Source of the DNA: Clostridiales bacterium
GTDB taxonomy: Bacteria; Bacillota; Clostridia; WRLR01
DNA length: 21,797 nt
Reading direction: 5' to 3'
Assembly (NCBI GenBank): GCA_031263625.1
Contig: JAISFK010000274.1
Coordinates: 1 to 21,797, forward strand
Shown: in pieces, positions 6,270-12,871 of the stretch
How positions within the stretch are numbered: the stretch's first letter is position 1
Layout: the number at the start of each line of letters is the position of its first letter
Program-made: the position numbers and the translations under genes
The notes under the pieces: model-generated
The model's input: the letters and a program-made list of their open reading frames with translations, nothing else
The model's database searches: none
What the model was told of the DNA's origin: nothing

Positions 6270-7583
6270 CTAGCTCAAAAATCCCTTGTAGTGGCGCATG
6301 AGCATCTGCGACTCGATCTGCTTCACCGTGTCGAGCGCGACGCCGACCAGTATGAGCACGGACGTGCCGCCGAACCACAGCCCCGTGATGCCCGTGATCA
6401 TCCCCAGCACGTTCGGGAATATCGTTATCAGCGCGAGGAAAATGCCGCCGAACCACGTAATCCTGTAAAGTATGCGCGATATGAAGTCGGCCGTCGGCTT
6501 GCCCGGCCTGATCCCCGGTATGAAGCCGCCGTTCTTTTTCAGGTTGTTCGCCACCTCGACCGGGTTGAACTGCACGATCGTGTAAAAGAACGTGAAGAAC
6601 ACGATGAGGACGGCGTTGAGCAGCGCGTACCCGATGGACGACTGGAAGTTCGTGATGCCAACCACGATCGGGTTCGTGGAGTTGGCGAAGAAAAACGCGA
6701 CAATCGTGGACGGCAGCGAGAGTATGGACATCGCGAAAATGATCGGTATGACGCCGGCCATGTTGACCTTCATCGGCAGATGCGAGCTCTGCCCGCCCAT
6801 CATCTTCCTGCCCACGACGCGCTTGGCGTACTGGATCGGAATCCTGCGCTCGCCCTGCTGCACCCAGATCGCCGCGGCCACGACGCCGACGAACACGATC
6901 AAAATGGCGAGCAGCGTGACGAGGCCGCTTATGCTGATGCCGCCGCCGTCAGGGTTGTACACTATCGTCACGAGCGACGCCACGGCCGTCGGCGCCCTCG
7001 AGACTATGCCCGCGAATATGATGAGCGAGATGCCGTTGCCGATGCCCTTGTCCGTGATCTTCTCGCCCAGCCACATCAAAAACGCCGTGCCCGCCGTGAA
7101 CGTGAGCGTCACGGTCAGGAAGCTGAACACGTTGCTGACGACGCTGCTCGGATCCGCCACGTACACGGCGTTCCTCATGCCGAAGTACAGCGCGGTCGCC
7201 TGCACGAACGCCAGTATGACCGTGGCGTAGCGCACCCACTGCTGGATCTTCTTGCGGCCCTCGTCGCCCTCTTTTTGCAGGCGCTCGAGCTGCGGGATCG
7301 CGACCGTGAGCAGCTGCATTATGATGGAGGCGTTGACATACGGCGTTATGCCCATCGCGAATATCGTGGCGTTCGCGAAGGCGCCGCCCGTCAGCGTGTC
7401 GATGAACCGGCCCAGCGTGCCCGCGCTGTTCAGAAGGTCCGCGAACATCTCCTGCGACAGCCCCGGCACGGGGATGTGCGAGCCTATGCGGAAGATCAGC
7501 AGCATGGCTACGGTGAAGATCAGCTTTTTTCTCAGATCCGGTATTTTAAGCGCGTTTTTCAAGGTTTCAAACATGCTGCCCAT
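6270..7583 (-). CDS. secY: Preprotein translocase subunit SecY
   Basis: SecY forms the protein-conducting channel in the cytoplasmic membrane with SecE and SecG. The 437-residue product is full length, with ten predicted membrane helices. Recognisable segments include the first helix LIFTVAMLLIFRIGSHIPVP, the plug region GRFIDTLTGGAF at about 58-69, the cytosolic loop around GGQSSHLPMKVNMAGVIPIIF and the C-terminal MLMRHYKGFLS. The ATG at 7581-7583 has AAGGTG seven bases upstream, inside the last codons of rplO. One base separates the two genes. An ATG three codons later would be too far from that site. Its place after rplO is standard. Confidence 0.98.
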   Translation of the reverse strand: MGSMFETLKNALKIPDLRKKLIFTVAMLLIFRIGSHIPVPGLSQEMFADLLNSAGTLGRFIDTLTGGAFANATIFAMGITPYVNASIIMQLLTVAIPQLERLQKEGDEGRKKIQQWVRYATVILAFVQATALYFGMRNAVYVADPSSVVSNVFSFLTVTLTFTAGTAFLMWLGEKITDKGIGNGISLIIFAGIVSRAPTAVASLVTIVYNPDGGGISISGLVTLLAILIVFVGVVAAAIWVQQGERRIPIQYAKRVVGRKMMGGQSSHLPMKVNMAGVIPIIFAMSILSLPSTIVAFFFANSTNPIVVGITNFQSSIGYALLNAVLIVFFTFFYTIVQFNPVEVANNLKKNGGFIPGIRPGKPTADFISRILYRITWFGGIFLALITIFPNVLGMITGITGLWFGGTSVLILVGVALDTVKQIESQMLMRHYKGFLS

Positions 7584-7584
7584 G

Positions 7585-8031
7585 CTAAATCACCTTATTT
7601 ACCTTCCCGCCCGCAGCCTCGATCTTCTGCTCCGCAGTCTTTGAGAAGCGCTCCGCGGACACGGTCAGCCTTTTTGTCAGCTCGCCGTTGCCGAGGACGA
7701 CCACCCCGTCGAGCCGCTTTTTGATCAGCCCCTTCGCCATCAGGTGCTCGTGCGTTATGAACATGTCGTCCTCGAACACGTTCAGGTCGCCCACGTTGAC
7801 GTGCGCGTAGACCTTCGCGAAGATCTTGTTGCTGAAGCCGCGCTTGGGCAGCCTGCGGTACAGCGGCATCTGCCCGCCCTCGAAGCCTGGGCGCACGCCG
7901 CCGCCGGACCTGGCCTTCTGGCCCTTGTGGCCGCGGCCCGCCGTCTTGCCGTTGCCCGTGCCGGGACCCCGGCCCTTCCGCTTGGGCGCCTTCCTCGCGC
8001 CGCTCGGCGATGACAATTCAAAAAGTTTCAT
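7585..8031 (-). CDS. rplO: 50S ribosomal protein L15
   Basis: L15 is a late-assembling large-subunit protein whose extended N-terminus threads through 23S rRNA. The 148-residue product has the Gly/Lys/Arg-rich N-terminal arm (KRKGRGPGTGNGKTAGRGHK, then GQKARSGGGVRPGFEGGQMP) and the globular C-terminal half ending AAGGKVNKVI. Length is normal. The ATG at 8029-8031 is preceded by AAAGGA, but about 15 bases away, which is long for a ribosome binding site. A four-codon reading frame (ATG GAC ATA GAC TAA) fills the interval and ends directly at the start codon. The 77-base gap from rpmD contains the block shared with the rplN upstream region. Confidence 0.98.
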   Translation of the reverse strand: MKLFELSSPSGARKAPKRKGRGPGTGNGKTAGRGHKGQKARSGGGVRPGFEGGQMPLYRRLPKRGFSNKIFAKVYAHVNVGDLNVFEDDMFITHEHLMAKGLIKKRLDGVVVLGNGELTKRLTVSAERFSKTAEQKIEAAGGKVNKVI

Positions 8032-8042
8032 TTAGTCTATGT

Positions 8043-8071
8043 CCATTCCTTTTCAAGTTTTGGCGCAAAAC
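8043..8071. repeat. Intergenic block shared with the region upstream of rplN (copy 1)
   Basis: CCTTTTCAAGTTTTGGCGC at 8048-8066, flanked by CCAT on one side and AAAAC on the other, recurs at 12216-12245 with one substitution and one inserted base. Both copies lie just upstream of a ribosomal protein gene (rplO here, rplN there), in the same orientation and at similar distance from the start codon. Weaker similarity (CGCGGCGC, then TGGC-TTGC-GC words) continues beyond the block. CGGCGCCTAAAA next to this copy also occurs in the rpsK-rpsD gap near 2794-2805. Confidence 0.85.
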
Positions 8072-8108
8072 TTGGCCGCGGCGCCTAAAATGGCATTGCC
8101 GCAGCGCC

Positions 8109-8336
8109 TCACTGCTGCGGCGCCTGCGCGGCCCCTTGCTGGGGAGCTGGCGCCGGCCCGTCGCCTATCTCCTCGACCTTGACAAGATGGCTCACTCGCT
8201 TGATCATGCCGCGAATCTGCGGCGTGTCCCGCTTTTCCACGGAGTGCCTGATCCTCTTGAGCCCAAGCGCCTCGACCGTCGCGTATTGCTTGAACTTGGC
8301 TCTGTTCGTGCTCTTTATCTGCGTTATCCTGAGCAT
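8109..8336 (-). CDS. rpmD: 50S ribosomal protein L30, with Pro/Gln tail
   Basis: L30 is a small non-essential large-subunit protein in bacteria. The core IKSTNRAKFKQYATVEALGL, with KRIRHSVEKRDTPQIRGMI following, matches the family and ends near residue 58 (LVKVEEI). Residues 59-75 (GDGPAPAPQQGAAQAPQQ-like tail) are a low-complexity extension beyond the usual length of about 60. The ATG at 8334-8336 has AGGAGG seven bases upstream. It lies after rpsE but is separated from it by an unusual 321-base gap. rplO follows after 77 bases. Confidence 0.96.
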   Translation of the reverse strand: MLRITQIKSTNRAKFKQYATVEALGLKRIRHSVEKRDTPQIRGMIKRVSHLVKVEEIGDGPAPAPQQGAAQAPQQ

Positions 8337-8657
8337 TGCATTTCCTCCTGACTGAGTATTCCAGGCGCCGCCGGCCCCCGGCGCCCCCGCGCGCGCCGTC
8401 GCGGCACACTGCCCGCCGCCGCGTCACAGTTCGCGCCTAGCCCGACTGATCCTTGACCCAGAATCCAAAAATCAAAGGCTGGATTCCGGGACAAGCCCCC
8501 AAATGACGGGGAACCGAATCGGTTGCATCTTTATGCTGGCCCACGCGCCCTCTGAACTGTAATGCCGCCGCCGTTGCCGCGCACAGAGAGCGCACATAGC
8601 CCGCCGCCTGCAACTGCCGTAGCTTGCTACTGCCACGGCCCGCCCCTTTCGCGCGCC
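8337..8657. other. Gene-free 321-base gap between rpsE and rpmD
   Basis: In most spc operons rpsE and rpmD are nearly adjacent. Here 321 bases separate them and no gene with a ribosome binding site is visible. The middle holds a long imperfect hairpin (8453-8494) and a smaller perfect one, AACCGA-A-TCGGTT at 8512-8524. These are less GC-rich than the flanks. The outer parts are GC-rich with CCGCCG and TTGCCGC words. The composition change in the centre suggests an inserted element. Confidence 0.7.
8453..8494. repeat. Long inverted repeat, REP/MITE-like
   Basis: TTGACCCAGAATCCA (8453-8467) pairs with TGGATTCCGGGACAA (8480-8494) at 13 of 15 positions around a 12-base loop. The words resemble the widespread extragenic palindromes built on GGATTCCGGG-TCAAG and AATGACGG; the sequence AAATGACGGGG follows at 8500-8511. 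This resemblance is from memory and not a database match. No U-tract follows in either direction, so it is not an intrinsic terminator. Confidence 0.75.
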
Positions 8658-9158
8658 CTAGCCAAGGATCTCGTCCACGCTCTTGCCGCGCAGCCTCGCG
8701 ACGTCCTCAGCCGTCTTCATCTGCGAGAGGGCGCTGAGCGTGGCGCTCACCATGTTCGTCGGGTTGTTCGACCCCAGGGACTTCGTCCTGATGTCGCGCA
8801 CCCCGGCCAGCTCCAGCACGGCCCTGACCGCGCCGCCGGCGATGACGCCCGTGCCTCGCCCGGCGGGCTTGAGCAGCACCCTGCCGGCGCCGAACCGCCC
8901 GATCGCCTCGTGCGGCAGCGTAGAGTCGCGGAGCGGCACCCTGATGAGGTTCTTCTTCGCGTCCTCTATGCCCTTCCTGATCGCGTCCGGGATCTCGGCC
9001 GCCTTGCCCAGGCCGCCGCCGACATGGCCGTTCTCGTCGCCGACGACGACGAGCGCGCTGAACCTGAAATTCCTGCCGCCCTTCACAACCTTTGTCACGC
9101 GGCTGATGTGGACGACTTTCTCTTTAAGCTCCATCTCGCTGTAGTCTATTCGCTCCAA
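8658..9158 (-). CDS. rpsE: 30S ribosomal protein S5
   Basis: S5 lines the mRNA entry region and influences decoding fidelity. The 166-residue product has the S5 double-stranded RNA-binding-like N-terminal domain (LKEKVVHISRVTKVVKGGRN, then FRFSALVVVGDENGHVGGG) and the C-terminal domain with PAGRGTGVIAGGAVRAVLEL and the GSNNPTNMV segment. The start is a TTG at 9156-9158 with GGAGGG eight bases upstream. An ATG eight codons later (MELKEK) is the alternative. It is 15 bases after rplR and followed by the long gap before rpmD. Confidence 0.97.
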   Translation of the reverse strand: MERIDYSEMELKEKVVHISRVTKVVKGGRNFRFSALVVVGDENGHVGGGLGKAAEIPDAIRKGIEDAKKNLIRVPLRDSTLPHEAIGRFGAGRVLLKPAGRGTGVIAGGAVRAVLELAGVRDIRTKSLGSNNPTNMVSATLSALSQMKTAEDVARLRGKSVDEILG

Positions 9159-9173
9159 GCAACAATCCCTCCC

Positions 9174-9542
9174 TTAAAATTCCAGTCCGGCTTCCCTCGC
9201 GGCCTCGGCCAGCTCTTTCACGCGGCCGTGGTACAGATACCCGCCCCTGTCGAAGACGACGCGCTTGAAGCCCTTCTCGACGGCGCGCGCGGCTATCAGG
9301 GCGCCGACAGCCTTGGCCGCCTCCTTGTTGCCGCCGTTTTTCAGGCTGGCCTTCAGCGGGGCGTCCAAAGTGGACGCGGCGACGAGAGTGGCGCCGGCCG
9401 TGTCGTCGATCAGCTGGGCGTATATGTGGTTGAGGCTGCGGAACACGTTCAGGCGCGGGCGCTCCGGCGTGCCGGATATCTTCTTGCGCACCCTGAAGTG
9501 CCTTTTGATCCTGACCTTGTTTTTGTCCGGTTTCTTTACCAT
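9174..9542 (-). CDS. rplR: 50S ribosomal protein L18
   Basis: L18 binds 5S rRNA with L5 and helps dock it in the central protuberance. The 122-residue product shows the basic N-terminus VKKPDKNKVRIKRHFRVRKK, the GTPERPRLNVFRSLNHIYAQ motif and the C-terminal FDRGGYLYHGRVKELAEAAR. The ATG at 9540-9542 follows AAGGAG at 10 bases. It is separated from rplF by 55 bases with a strong hairpin and a short TAAGC repeat. Length is normal. Confidence 0.97.
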   Translation of the reverse strand: MVKKPDKNKVRIKRHFRVRKKISGTPERPRLNVFRSLNHIYAQLIDDTAGATLVAASTLDAPLKASLKNGGNKEAAKAVGALIAARAVEKGFKRVVFDRGGYLYHGRVKELAEAAREAGLEF

Positions 9543-9561
9543 GTCACATCAACTCCTTGTT

Positions 9562-9580
9562 GGCGGCCGAGCCGGCCGCC
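9562..9580. other. Perfect GC hairpin between rplF and rplR
   Basis: GGCGGCC (9562-9568) and GGCCGCC (9574-9580) form a 7-bp all-GC stem around GAGCC. It is followed by a CTAAG/TAAGC microrepeat to the rplF stop. No U-tract is present, so it is more likely an RNA processing or stability element than a terminator. Confidence 0.6.
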
Positions 9581-9597
9581 TAAGCTAAGCTAAGCGG

Positions 9598-10149
9598 CTA
9601 CTTCTTGCCTTTCGCGCCGGTCTTGCCCTCTTTGCGCCTTATGACCTCGTACTCGTACTTGATGCCCTTGCCCTTGTAGACCTCCGGCTTGCGCTTTATG
9701 CGGATCTTCGCGGCGAACTCGCCGACGGCCTGCTTGTCGATCCCGCGCACGATGATCCTGTTCTGGCCCACGACCTCCGTCGTGATGCCGTCGGGATCCT
9801 CCATCTCGACCGGGTGCGAGTAGCCGAGCAGCAGCACGAGCTTCTTGCCCTGCTTCTGCGCCCTGTAGCCGACGCCGTTTATGTCCAGCGCCTTTTCGAA
9901 GCCCGCCGTGACGCCCGTCACCATGTTGCTTATGAGCGAGCGCGTCAGGCCGTGCATGGCGCGGTTGCGCTTCTCGTCGTTGGGCCGCTTGACTATGATC
10001 TGGCTGTTCTCCAGCGTCAGCAGCATGTTCCTGTCGAACGTGCCGGAAAGCGAGCCCTTGGGCCCCTTGACCGACACCTCGTTGCCGTCCGAAATCTTGA
10101 CGTCCACGCCCTTGGGCACGTCTATCGGCATCTTGCCTATCCTTGACAT
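9598..10149 (-). CDS. rplF: 50S ribosomal protein L6
   Basis: L6 lies near the sarcin-ricin loop and the factor-binding centre. The 183-residue product starts MSRIGKMPIDVPKGVDVKIS and contains both L6 alpha/beta repeats, with VKGPKGSLSGTF in the first and the C-terminal signature EVYKGKGIKYEYEVIRRKEG. The ATG at 10147-10149 follows GGAGGG at 8 bases. Length is typical. It lies 42 bases after rpsH. Confidence 0.98.
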   Translation of the reverse strand: MSRIGKMPIDVPKGVDVKISDGNEVSVKGPKGSLSGTFDRNMLLTLENSQIIVKRPNDEKRNRAMHGLTRSLISNMVTGVTAGFEKALDINGVGYRAQKQGKKLVLLLGYSHPVEMEDPDGITTEVVGQNRIIVRGIDKQAVGEFAAKIRIKRKPEVYKGKGIKYEYEVIRRKEGKTGAKGKK

Positions 10150-10191
10150 TTTGCAAACCCTCCGTTCCCGTCATGGGCTATATGCCCGCGC

Positions 10192-10590
10192 TCACCAGAC
10201 AAAGGCCATCACTTCGCCGCCGATGCCCTCCCTGCGCGCGCTCCTGTCCGTCATGATGCCGCGCGACGTGGATATGATCGCGATGCCCAGGCCGCCCAGC
10301 ACCTTGGGCAGCTCGTCCTTGTTCGCGTACACGCGCAGCCCCGGCTTGCTGATCCTCTTTATGCCCGTGATGACGTTTTTCTTGTTGCCGGTGTATTTCA
10401 GGACCACCTTTATGCTGCCCTGCTTGTTGTCAACGGCGAACTGGACGTCCTTGACGTACCCCTCCTTGAGCAGGATGTACGCTATCTCCTTCTTTATGTT
10501 CGACGCCGGTATCTCGACCGACTCGTGCTTTGCGGAGCCGGCATTCCTTATCCTTGTCAGCATGTCGGCTATAGAATCGCTTATCTGCAT
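10192..10590 (-). CDS. rpsH: 30S ribosomal protein S8
   Basis: S8 is a primary 16S rRNA binder in the central domain, and in E. coli it is the translational repressor of the spc operon. The 132-residue product begins MQISDSIADMLTRIRNAGSA, and the C-terminal signature STSRGIMTDRSARREGIGGE is intact. The open frame extends seven codons upstream, but AAGGAGG lies five bases before the ATG at 10588-10590, fixing the start. It is 54 bases after rpsN. Confidence 0.98.
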   Translation of the reverse strand: MQISDSIADMLTRIRNAGSAKHESVEIPASNIKKEIAYILLKEGYVKDVQFAVDNKQGSIKVVLKYTGNKKNVITGIKRISKPGLRVYANKDELPKVLGGLGIAIISTSRGIMTDRSARREGIGGEVMAFVW

Positions 10591-10644
10591 GATTGCCTCC
10601 TTCCGAAACACAGCTTCAACACAGCTTCGTAGCGCCCGCCTCCG

Positions 10645-10830
10645 CTACCAGCTGGCTTTTTTCACGCCAGGGATCTGGCCCTTGTACGCCAACATGCGGA
10701 AGCACAGCCGGCACACGCCGAACTTTCTGAGGTAGGCGTGCGGCCTGCCGCATATCTTGCACCGGTTGTGGAACCTCGTCGCGTGCTTTGGCGTCCTGCC
10801 CTGCTTTATTATCATCGACGTCTTTGCCAC
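10645..10830 (-). CDS. rpsN: 30S ribosomal protein S14, zinc-binding short form (type Z)
   Basis: The product is 61 residues, read from a GTG at 10828-10830 with GGAGG eight bases upstream. The open frame continues upstream but overlaps rplE and has no homology there. Cys24, Cys27, Cys40 and Cys43 (CKIC and CRLC) are the zinc ligands of the short form found in Gram-positive bacteria. S14 sits in the 30S head near S3 and S10. It lies 13 bases after rplE. Many Bacillota keep a zinc-free paralogue elsewhere for zinc starvation; none is in this window. Confidence 0.97.
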   Translation of the reverse strand: MAKTSMIIKQGRTPKHATRFHNRCKICGRPHAYLRKFGVCRLCFRMLAYKGQIPGVKKASW

Positions 10831-10843
10831 CGTATTATCCTCC

Positions 10844-11386
10844 TTAGCCCTGACTGAAAGGCATCCCCAGCAGCTGCAGCAGCTCCTTGGATTCCTCGTC
10901 CGTGTTCGCGGTCGTGACGAAAGCGATGTCCATGCCGCGAATCTTGTCGATCTTGTCGTATTCAATTTCCGGGAAAATGAGCTGCTCCTTTATGCCCACG
11001 GAGTAGTTGCCCCTGCCGTCAAACGAGTTGAGCGGGACGCCCCGGAAGTCGCGGACCCTCGGCAGGGCCACGTTGAACAGCTTGTCCACAAACTCGTACA
11101 TGCGGTCGCCGCGCAGCGTCACCTTGCAGCCGATGTTCATGCCCGCCCTGAGCTTGAACGCCGCCACGGACTTCTTCGCCTTGGTGACGATGGGCTTCTG
11201 GCCCGAAATGATTGACATGTCGCCCGCCGCGGAGTCAATCGCCTTGGAATTTTCCTTGGCCTCCCCGACGCCCATGTTCAGCACGACCTTTTCCAGCTTC
11301 GGGGCCTGCATGATGGATTTGTACTTGAACTTCTCTATCAGCGCGGGCGCTATGTCCTTGTGGTACTTGTCTTTTAGCCTGGCCAT
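10844..11386 (-). CDS. rplE: 50S ribosomal protein L5
   Basis: L5 binds 5S rRNA and contacts the P-site tRNA from the central protuberance. The 180-residue product has the family features KLEKVVLNMGVGEAKENSK, GQKPIVTKAKKSVAAFKLR, a GMNIGCKVTLRGDRMYEF segment and PEIEYDKIDKIRGMDIAFVT. The ATG at 11384-11386 follows a GGGAGG about 13 bases upstream, slightly long. Length is normal. It is 31 bases after rplX and 13 before rpsN. Confidence 0.98.
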   Translation of the reverse strand: MARLKDKYHKDIAPALIEKFKYKSIMQAPKLEKVVLNMGVGEAKENSKAIDSAAGDMSIISGQKPIVTKAKKSVAAFKLRAGMNIGCKVTLRGDRMYEFVDKLFNVALPRVRDFRGVPLNSFDGRGNYSVGIKEQLIFPEIEYDKIDKIRGMDIAFVTTANTDEESKELLQLLGMPFSQG

Positions 11387-11417
11387 TGTTTAGTGCCTGC
11401 CTCCCTTCCCGACAACG

Positions 11418-11765
11418 TCACGATTCCTTCGCCTTGTTTACAATCGTGTCTATATTTTCCTTGCACCGCTTGCAGTAGCGCACCTTGTCGCCGTTCTCGA
11501 GCAGCCGCCTGCCAACCCTCGCCGGCGCGCCACACTTGTTGCAGACAAGCATTACGTTCGATATGTGTATGGGCGCCTCCTGGGTGATTATGCCGCCCGG
11601 ATTGTTCCTCTGCGGCTTCTTGTGCTTCTTCACCAGATTGACGCCCTCCACGAGCACGCGCGACTTCTCCGGGATGGTCCTGAGTACTTTCCCGGTCGCG
11701 GCCCTGTTCTTGCCGGTGAGGACGTATACCGTGTCGCCCTTCTTTACGTGCAGCTTGATGCTCAT
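11418..11765 (-). CDS. rplX: 50S ribosomal protein L24
   Basis: L24 is an assembly-initiator protein near the exit tunnel. The 115-residue product carries an N-terminal KOW motif (KKGDTVYVLTGKNRAATGKV, residues 8-27) and the conserved HKKPQRNNPGGIITQEAPIH. A C-terminal CxxC...CxxC set at Cys75, Cys78, Cys98 and Cys101 forms a zinc-ribbon-like end seen in many bacterial L24 proteins. The ATG at 11763-11765 follows GGAGGGA at about 7 bases. It is 71 bases after rplN, a GC-rich gap without visible signals. Confidence 0.98.
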   Translation of the reverse strand: MSIKLHVKKGDTVYVLTGKNRAATGKVLRTIPEKSRVLVEGVNLVKKHKKPQRNNPGGIITQEAPIHISNVMLVCNKCGAPARVGRRLLENGDKVRYCKRCKENIDTIVNKAKES

Positions 11766-11836
11766 ATCCGCTTCCCTCCAAATTTACAGACTGCCGTTTC
11801 GCGCCCGCCGCCGGCCGCCGGCCCGCGGCGCCCGGC

Positions 11837-12205
11837 CTACAGCACCTCCGGCGCGAGCGACAGGATCTTCATGTAGTCCTTGTCGCGCAGCTCTCTCGCC
11901 ACGGGCCCGAATATGCGCGTGCCCCTGGGGTTCTTGTCGTCCCTGATGATGACGGCCGCGTTCTCGTCAAACCGGATGAACGAGCCGTCCGGGCGCCGGA
12001 CGCCCTTCTTCGTGCGCACGACGACGCACTTGACGATCTCGCCCTTCTTGACCGCGCCGCCCGGCGCGGCGCTCTTGACGCTGGCGACTATGACGTCGCC
12101 GACGTTCGCGTACTTGCGCCACGACCCGCCCAGCACCTTGATGCACATCATTTCCTTGGCGCCCGTGTTGTCGGCCGATTTCAGCCGGGTCTGAACCTGT
12201 ATCAT
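11837..12205 (-). CDS. rplN: 50S ribosomal protein L14
   Basis: L14 forms an intersubunit bridge and is the docking site of the silencing factor RsfS. The 122-residue product starts MIQVQTRLKSADNTGAKEMM and contains KKGEIVKCVVVRTKKGVRRP and GTRIFGPVARELRDKDYMKI. Length is exactly typical. The ATG at 12203-12205 has a GGGATGG about 10 bases upstream. A five-codon frame (ATG GTC AAT AAA CTA TGA) starts in that site and ends in an ATGA overlap with rplN. The 159-base gap from rpsQ holds the shared block and a 32-base repeat. Confidence 0.98.
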   Translation of the reverse strand: MIQVQTRLKSADNTGAKEMMCIKVLGGSWRKYANVGDVIVASVKSAAPGGAVKKGEIVKCVVVRTKKGVRRPDGSFIRFDENAAVIIRDDKNPRGTRIFGPVARELRDKDYMKILSLAPEVL

Positions 12206-12215
12206 AGTTTATTGA

Positions 12216-12245
12216 CCATCCCTTTTCAAGTTTTGGCGCGAAAAC
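12216..12245. repeat. Intergenic block shared with the region upstream of rplO (copy 2)
   Basis: The block has the same 19-base core CCTTTTCAAGTTTTGGCGC (12221-12239) as 8048-8066. It has one extra G before AAAAC and a C for T next to CCAT. It contains the putative AAGGG ribosome-binding segment of rplN on the minus strand and is followed directly by the 32-base repeat array. Confidence 0.85.
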
Positions 12246-12248
12246 CGC

Positions 12249-12344
12249 GGCGCTCATGCGCTCTGGCGTTGCGGCGCTTGGGCGCTCATGCGCTCTAGCG
12301 CTCCGGCGTTTTGGCGCTCTATCGCCTCGGCGCTGAGGCACTCT
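12249..12344. repeat. Three 32-base tandem units between rpsQ and rplN
   Basis: GGCGCTCATGCGCTCT occurs perfectly at 12249-12264 and at 12281-12296, giving a 32-base period. A third, degenerate unit begins GGCGCTCTATCGCCTC at 12313. The rest of each unit is built from GGCGTT/GCGCTT words. No coding potential is supported. The array lies immediately beyond the shared block 12216-12245. Confidence 0.75.
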
Positions 12345-12364
12345 GGCGTTGCAACGCGCCAGCG

Positions 12365-12631
12365 TCAGCGCGCCTTCTCGACAATCTCGACGAGCCGCCA
12401 TCTCTTGTCCTTGCTGAGCGGCCTGGTCTCCATGACCCTCACGCGATCCCCGGCCGAGCACTCGTTATTCTCGTCATGCGCCTTCAGCTTGAATGTGCGC
12501 TTGATGATCTTCTTGTACAGCGGGTGCTTGACGCTGGTTTCCACGGCCACGACGATCGTCTTGTCCATCTTGTCGCTGACAACCTTGCCAATCCTTGTCT
12601 TCCTCAGTGCGCGCTCGTTTTCGCTCTGCAA
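12365..12631 (-). CDS. rpsQ: 30S ribosomal protein S17
   Basis: S17 is an early 16S rRNA binder with an OB fold. The 88-residue product has RKTRIGKVVSDKMDKTIVVA, the HPLYKKIIKRTFKLKAHDEN block and GDRVRVMETRPLSKDKRWRL. The start is a TTG at 12629-12631 with AAGGAGGG six bases upstream. It is 12 bases after rpmC. A 159-base gap with repeats separates it from rplN, which is normally adjacent. Confidence 0.97.
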   Translation of the reverse strand: MQSENERALRKTRIGKVVSDKMDKTIVVAVETSVKHPLYKKIIKRTFKLKAHDENNECSAGDRVRVMETRPLSKDKRWRLVEIVEKAR

Positions 12632-12643
12632 CGCTATCCCTCC

Positions 12644-12871
12644 TTATGCCCCGCCCGCGGCGTTTTTCGCGCCGGCGGCGCCCTTGATCTCGTTTTCGCG
12701 GATAATGGTCTTCACCCTGGCTATGGACTTCTTCACGTCCTTCAGCTTCATCGGGTTGTCCAGCTGGTTCGTCGCAAGCTGGAACCTCAGCTTGAACAGC
12801 TCGGACTTGAGCTCCGACAGCTCATGCTCAAGATCCGCCTGCGACATTTCCCTGATCTCACTGGCTTTCAT
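12644..12871 (-). CDS. rpmC: 50S ribosomal protein L29
   Basis: L29 is a helical protein at the exit tunnel and part of the binding site for trigger factor and SRP. The 75-residue product MKASEIREMSQADLEHELSE and onward has the LFKLRFQLATNQLDNPMKLK core. An Ala/Gly-rich tail (IKGAAGAKNAAGGA) extends past the usual end. The ATG at 12869-12871 follows AGGTGG at 8 bases; two GTG codons upstream are less likely. It overlaps the end of rplP by 14 bases, so its start codon is read inside the L16 C-terminal extension. Confidence 0.95.
   Translation of the reverse strand: MKASEIREMSQADLEHELSELKSELFKLRFQLATNQLDNPMKLKDVKKSIARVKTIIRENEIKGAAGAKNAAGGA

Noticed and set aside
6291..7724. Long open frame on the plus strand opposite secY (477 codons)
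   Set aside because: It is rich in Arg, His, Asp and Glu, mirrors the codons of secY, and has no family resemblance. Antisense frames stay open by chance in GC-rich genes.
8453..8494. Intrinsic terminator between rpsE and rpmD
   Set aside because: The stem is long but no U-run follows on either strand.
10831..10965. Longer S14 starting upstream at 10965
   Set aside because: The extra 45 residues overlap rplE and have no family match; GTG 10830 with GGAGG gives the exact 61-residue zinc form.
12200..12229. Internal promoter TTGAAA-17-TATGAT overlapping the rplN start
   Set aside because: The -10 would contain the rplN start codon, so the transcript would begin inside the gene. The matching block at rplO lacks a comparable -10, so the match is probably chance.
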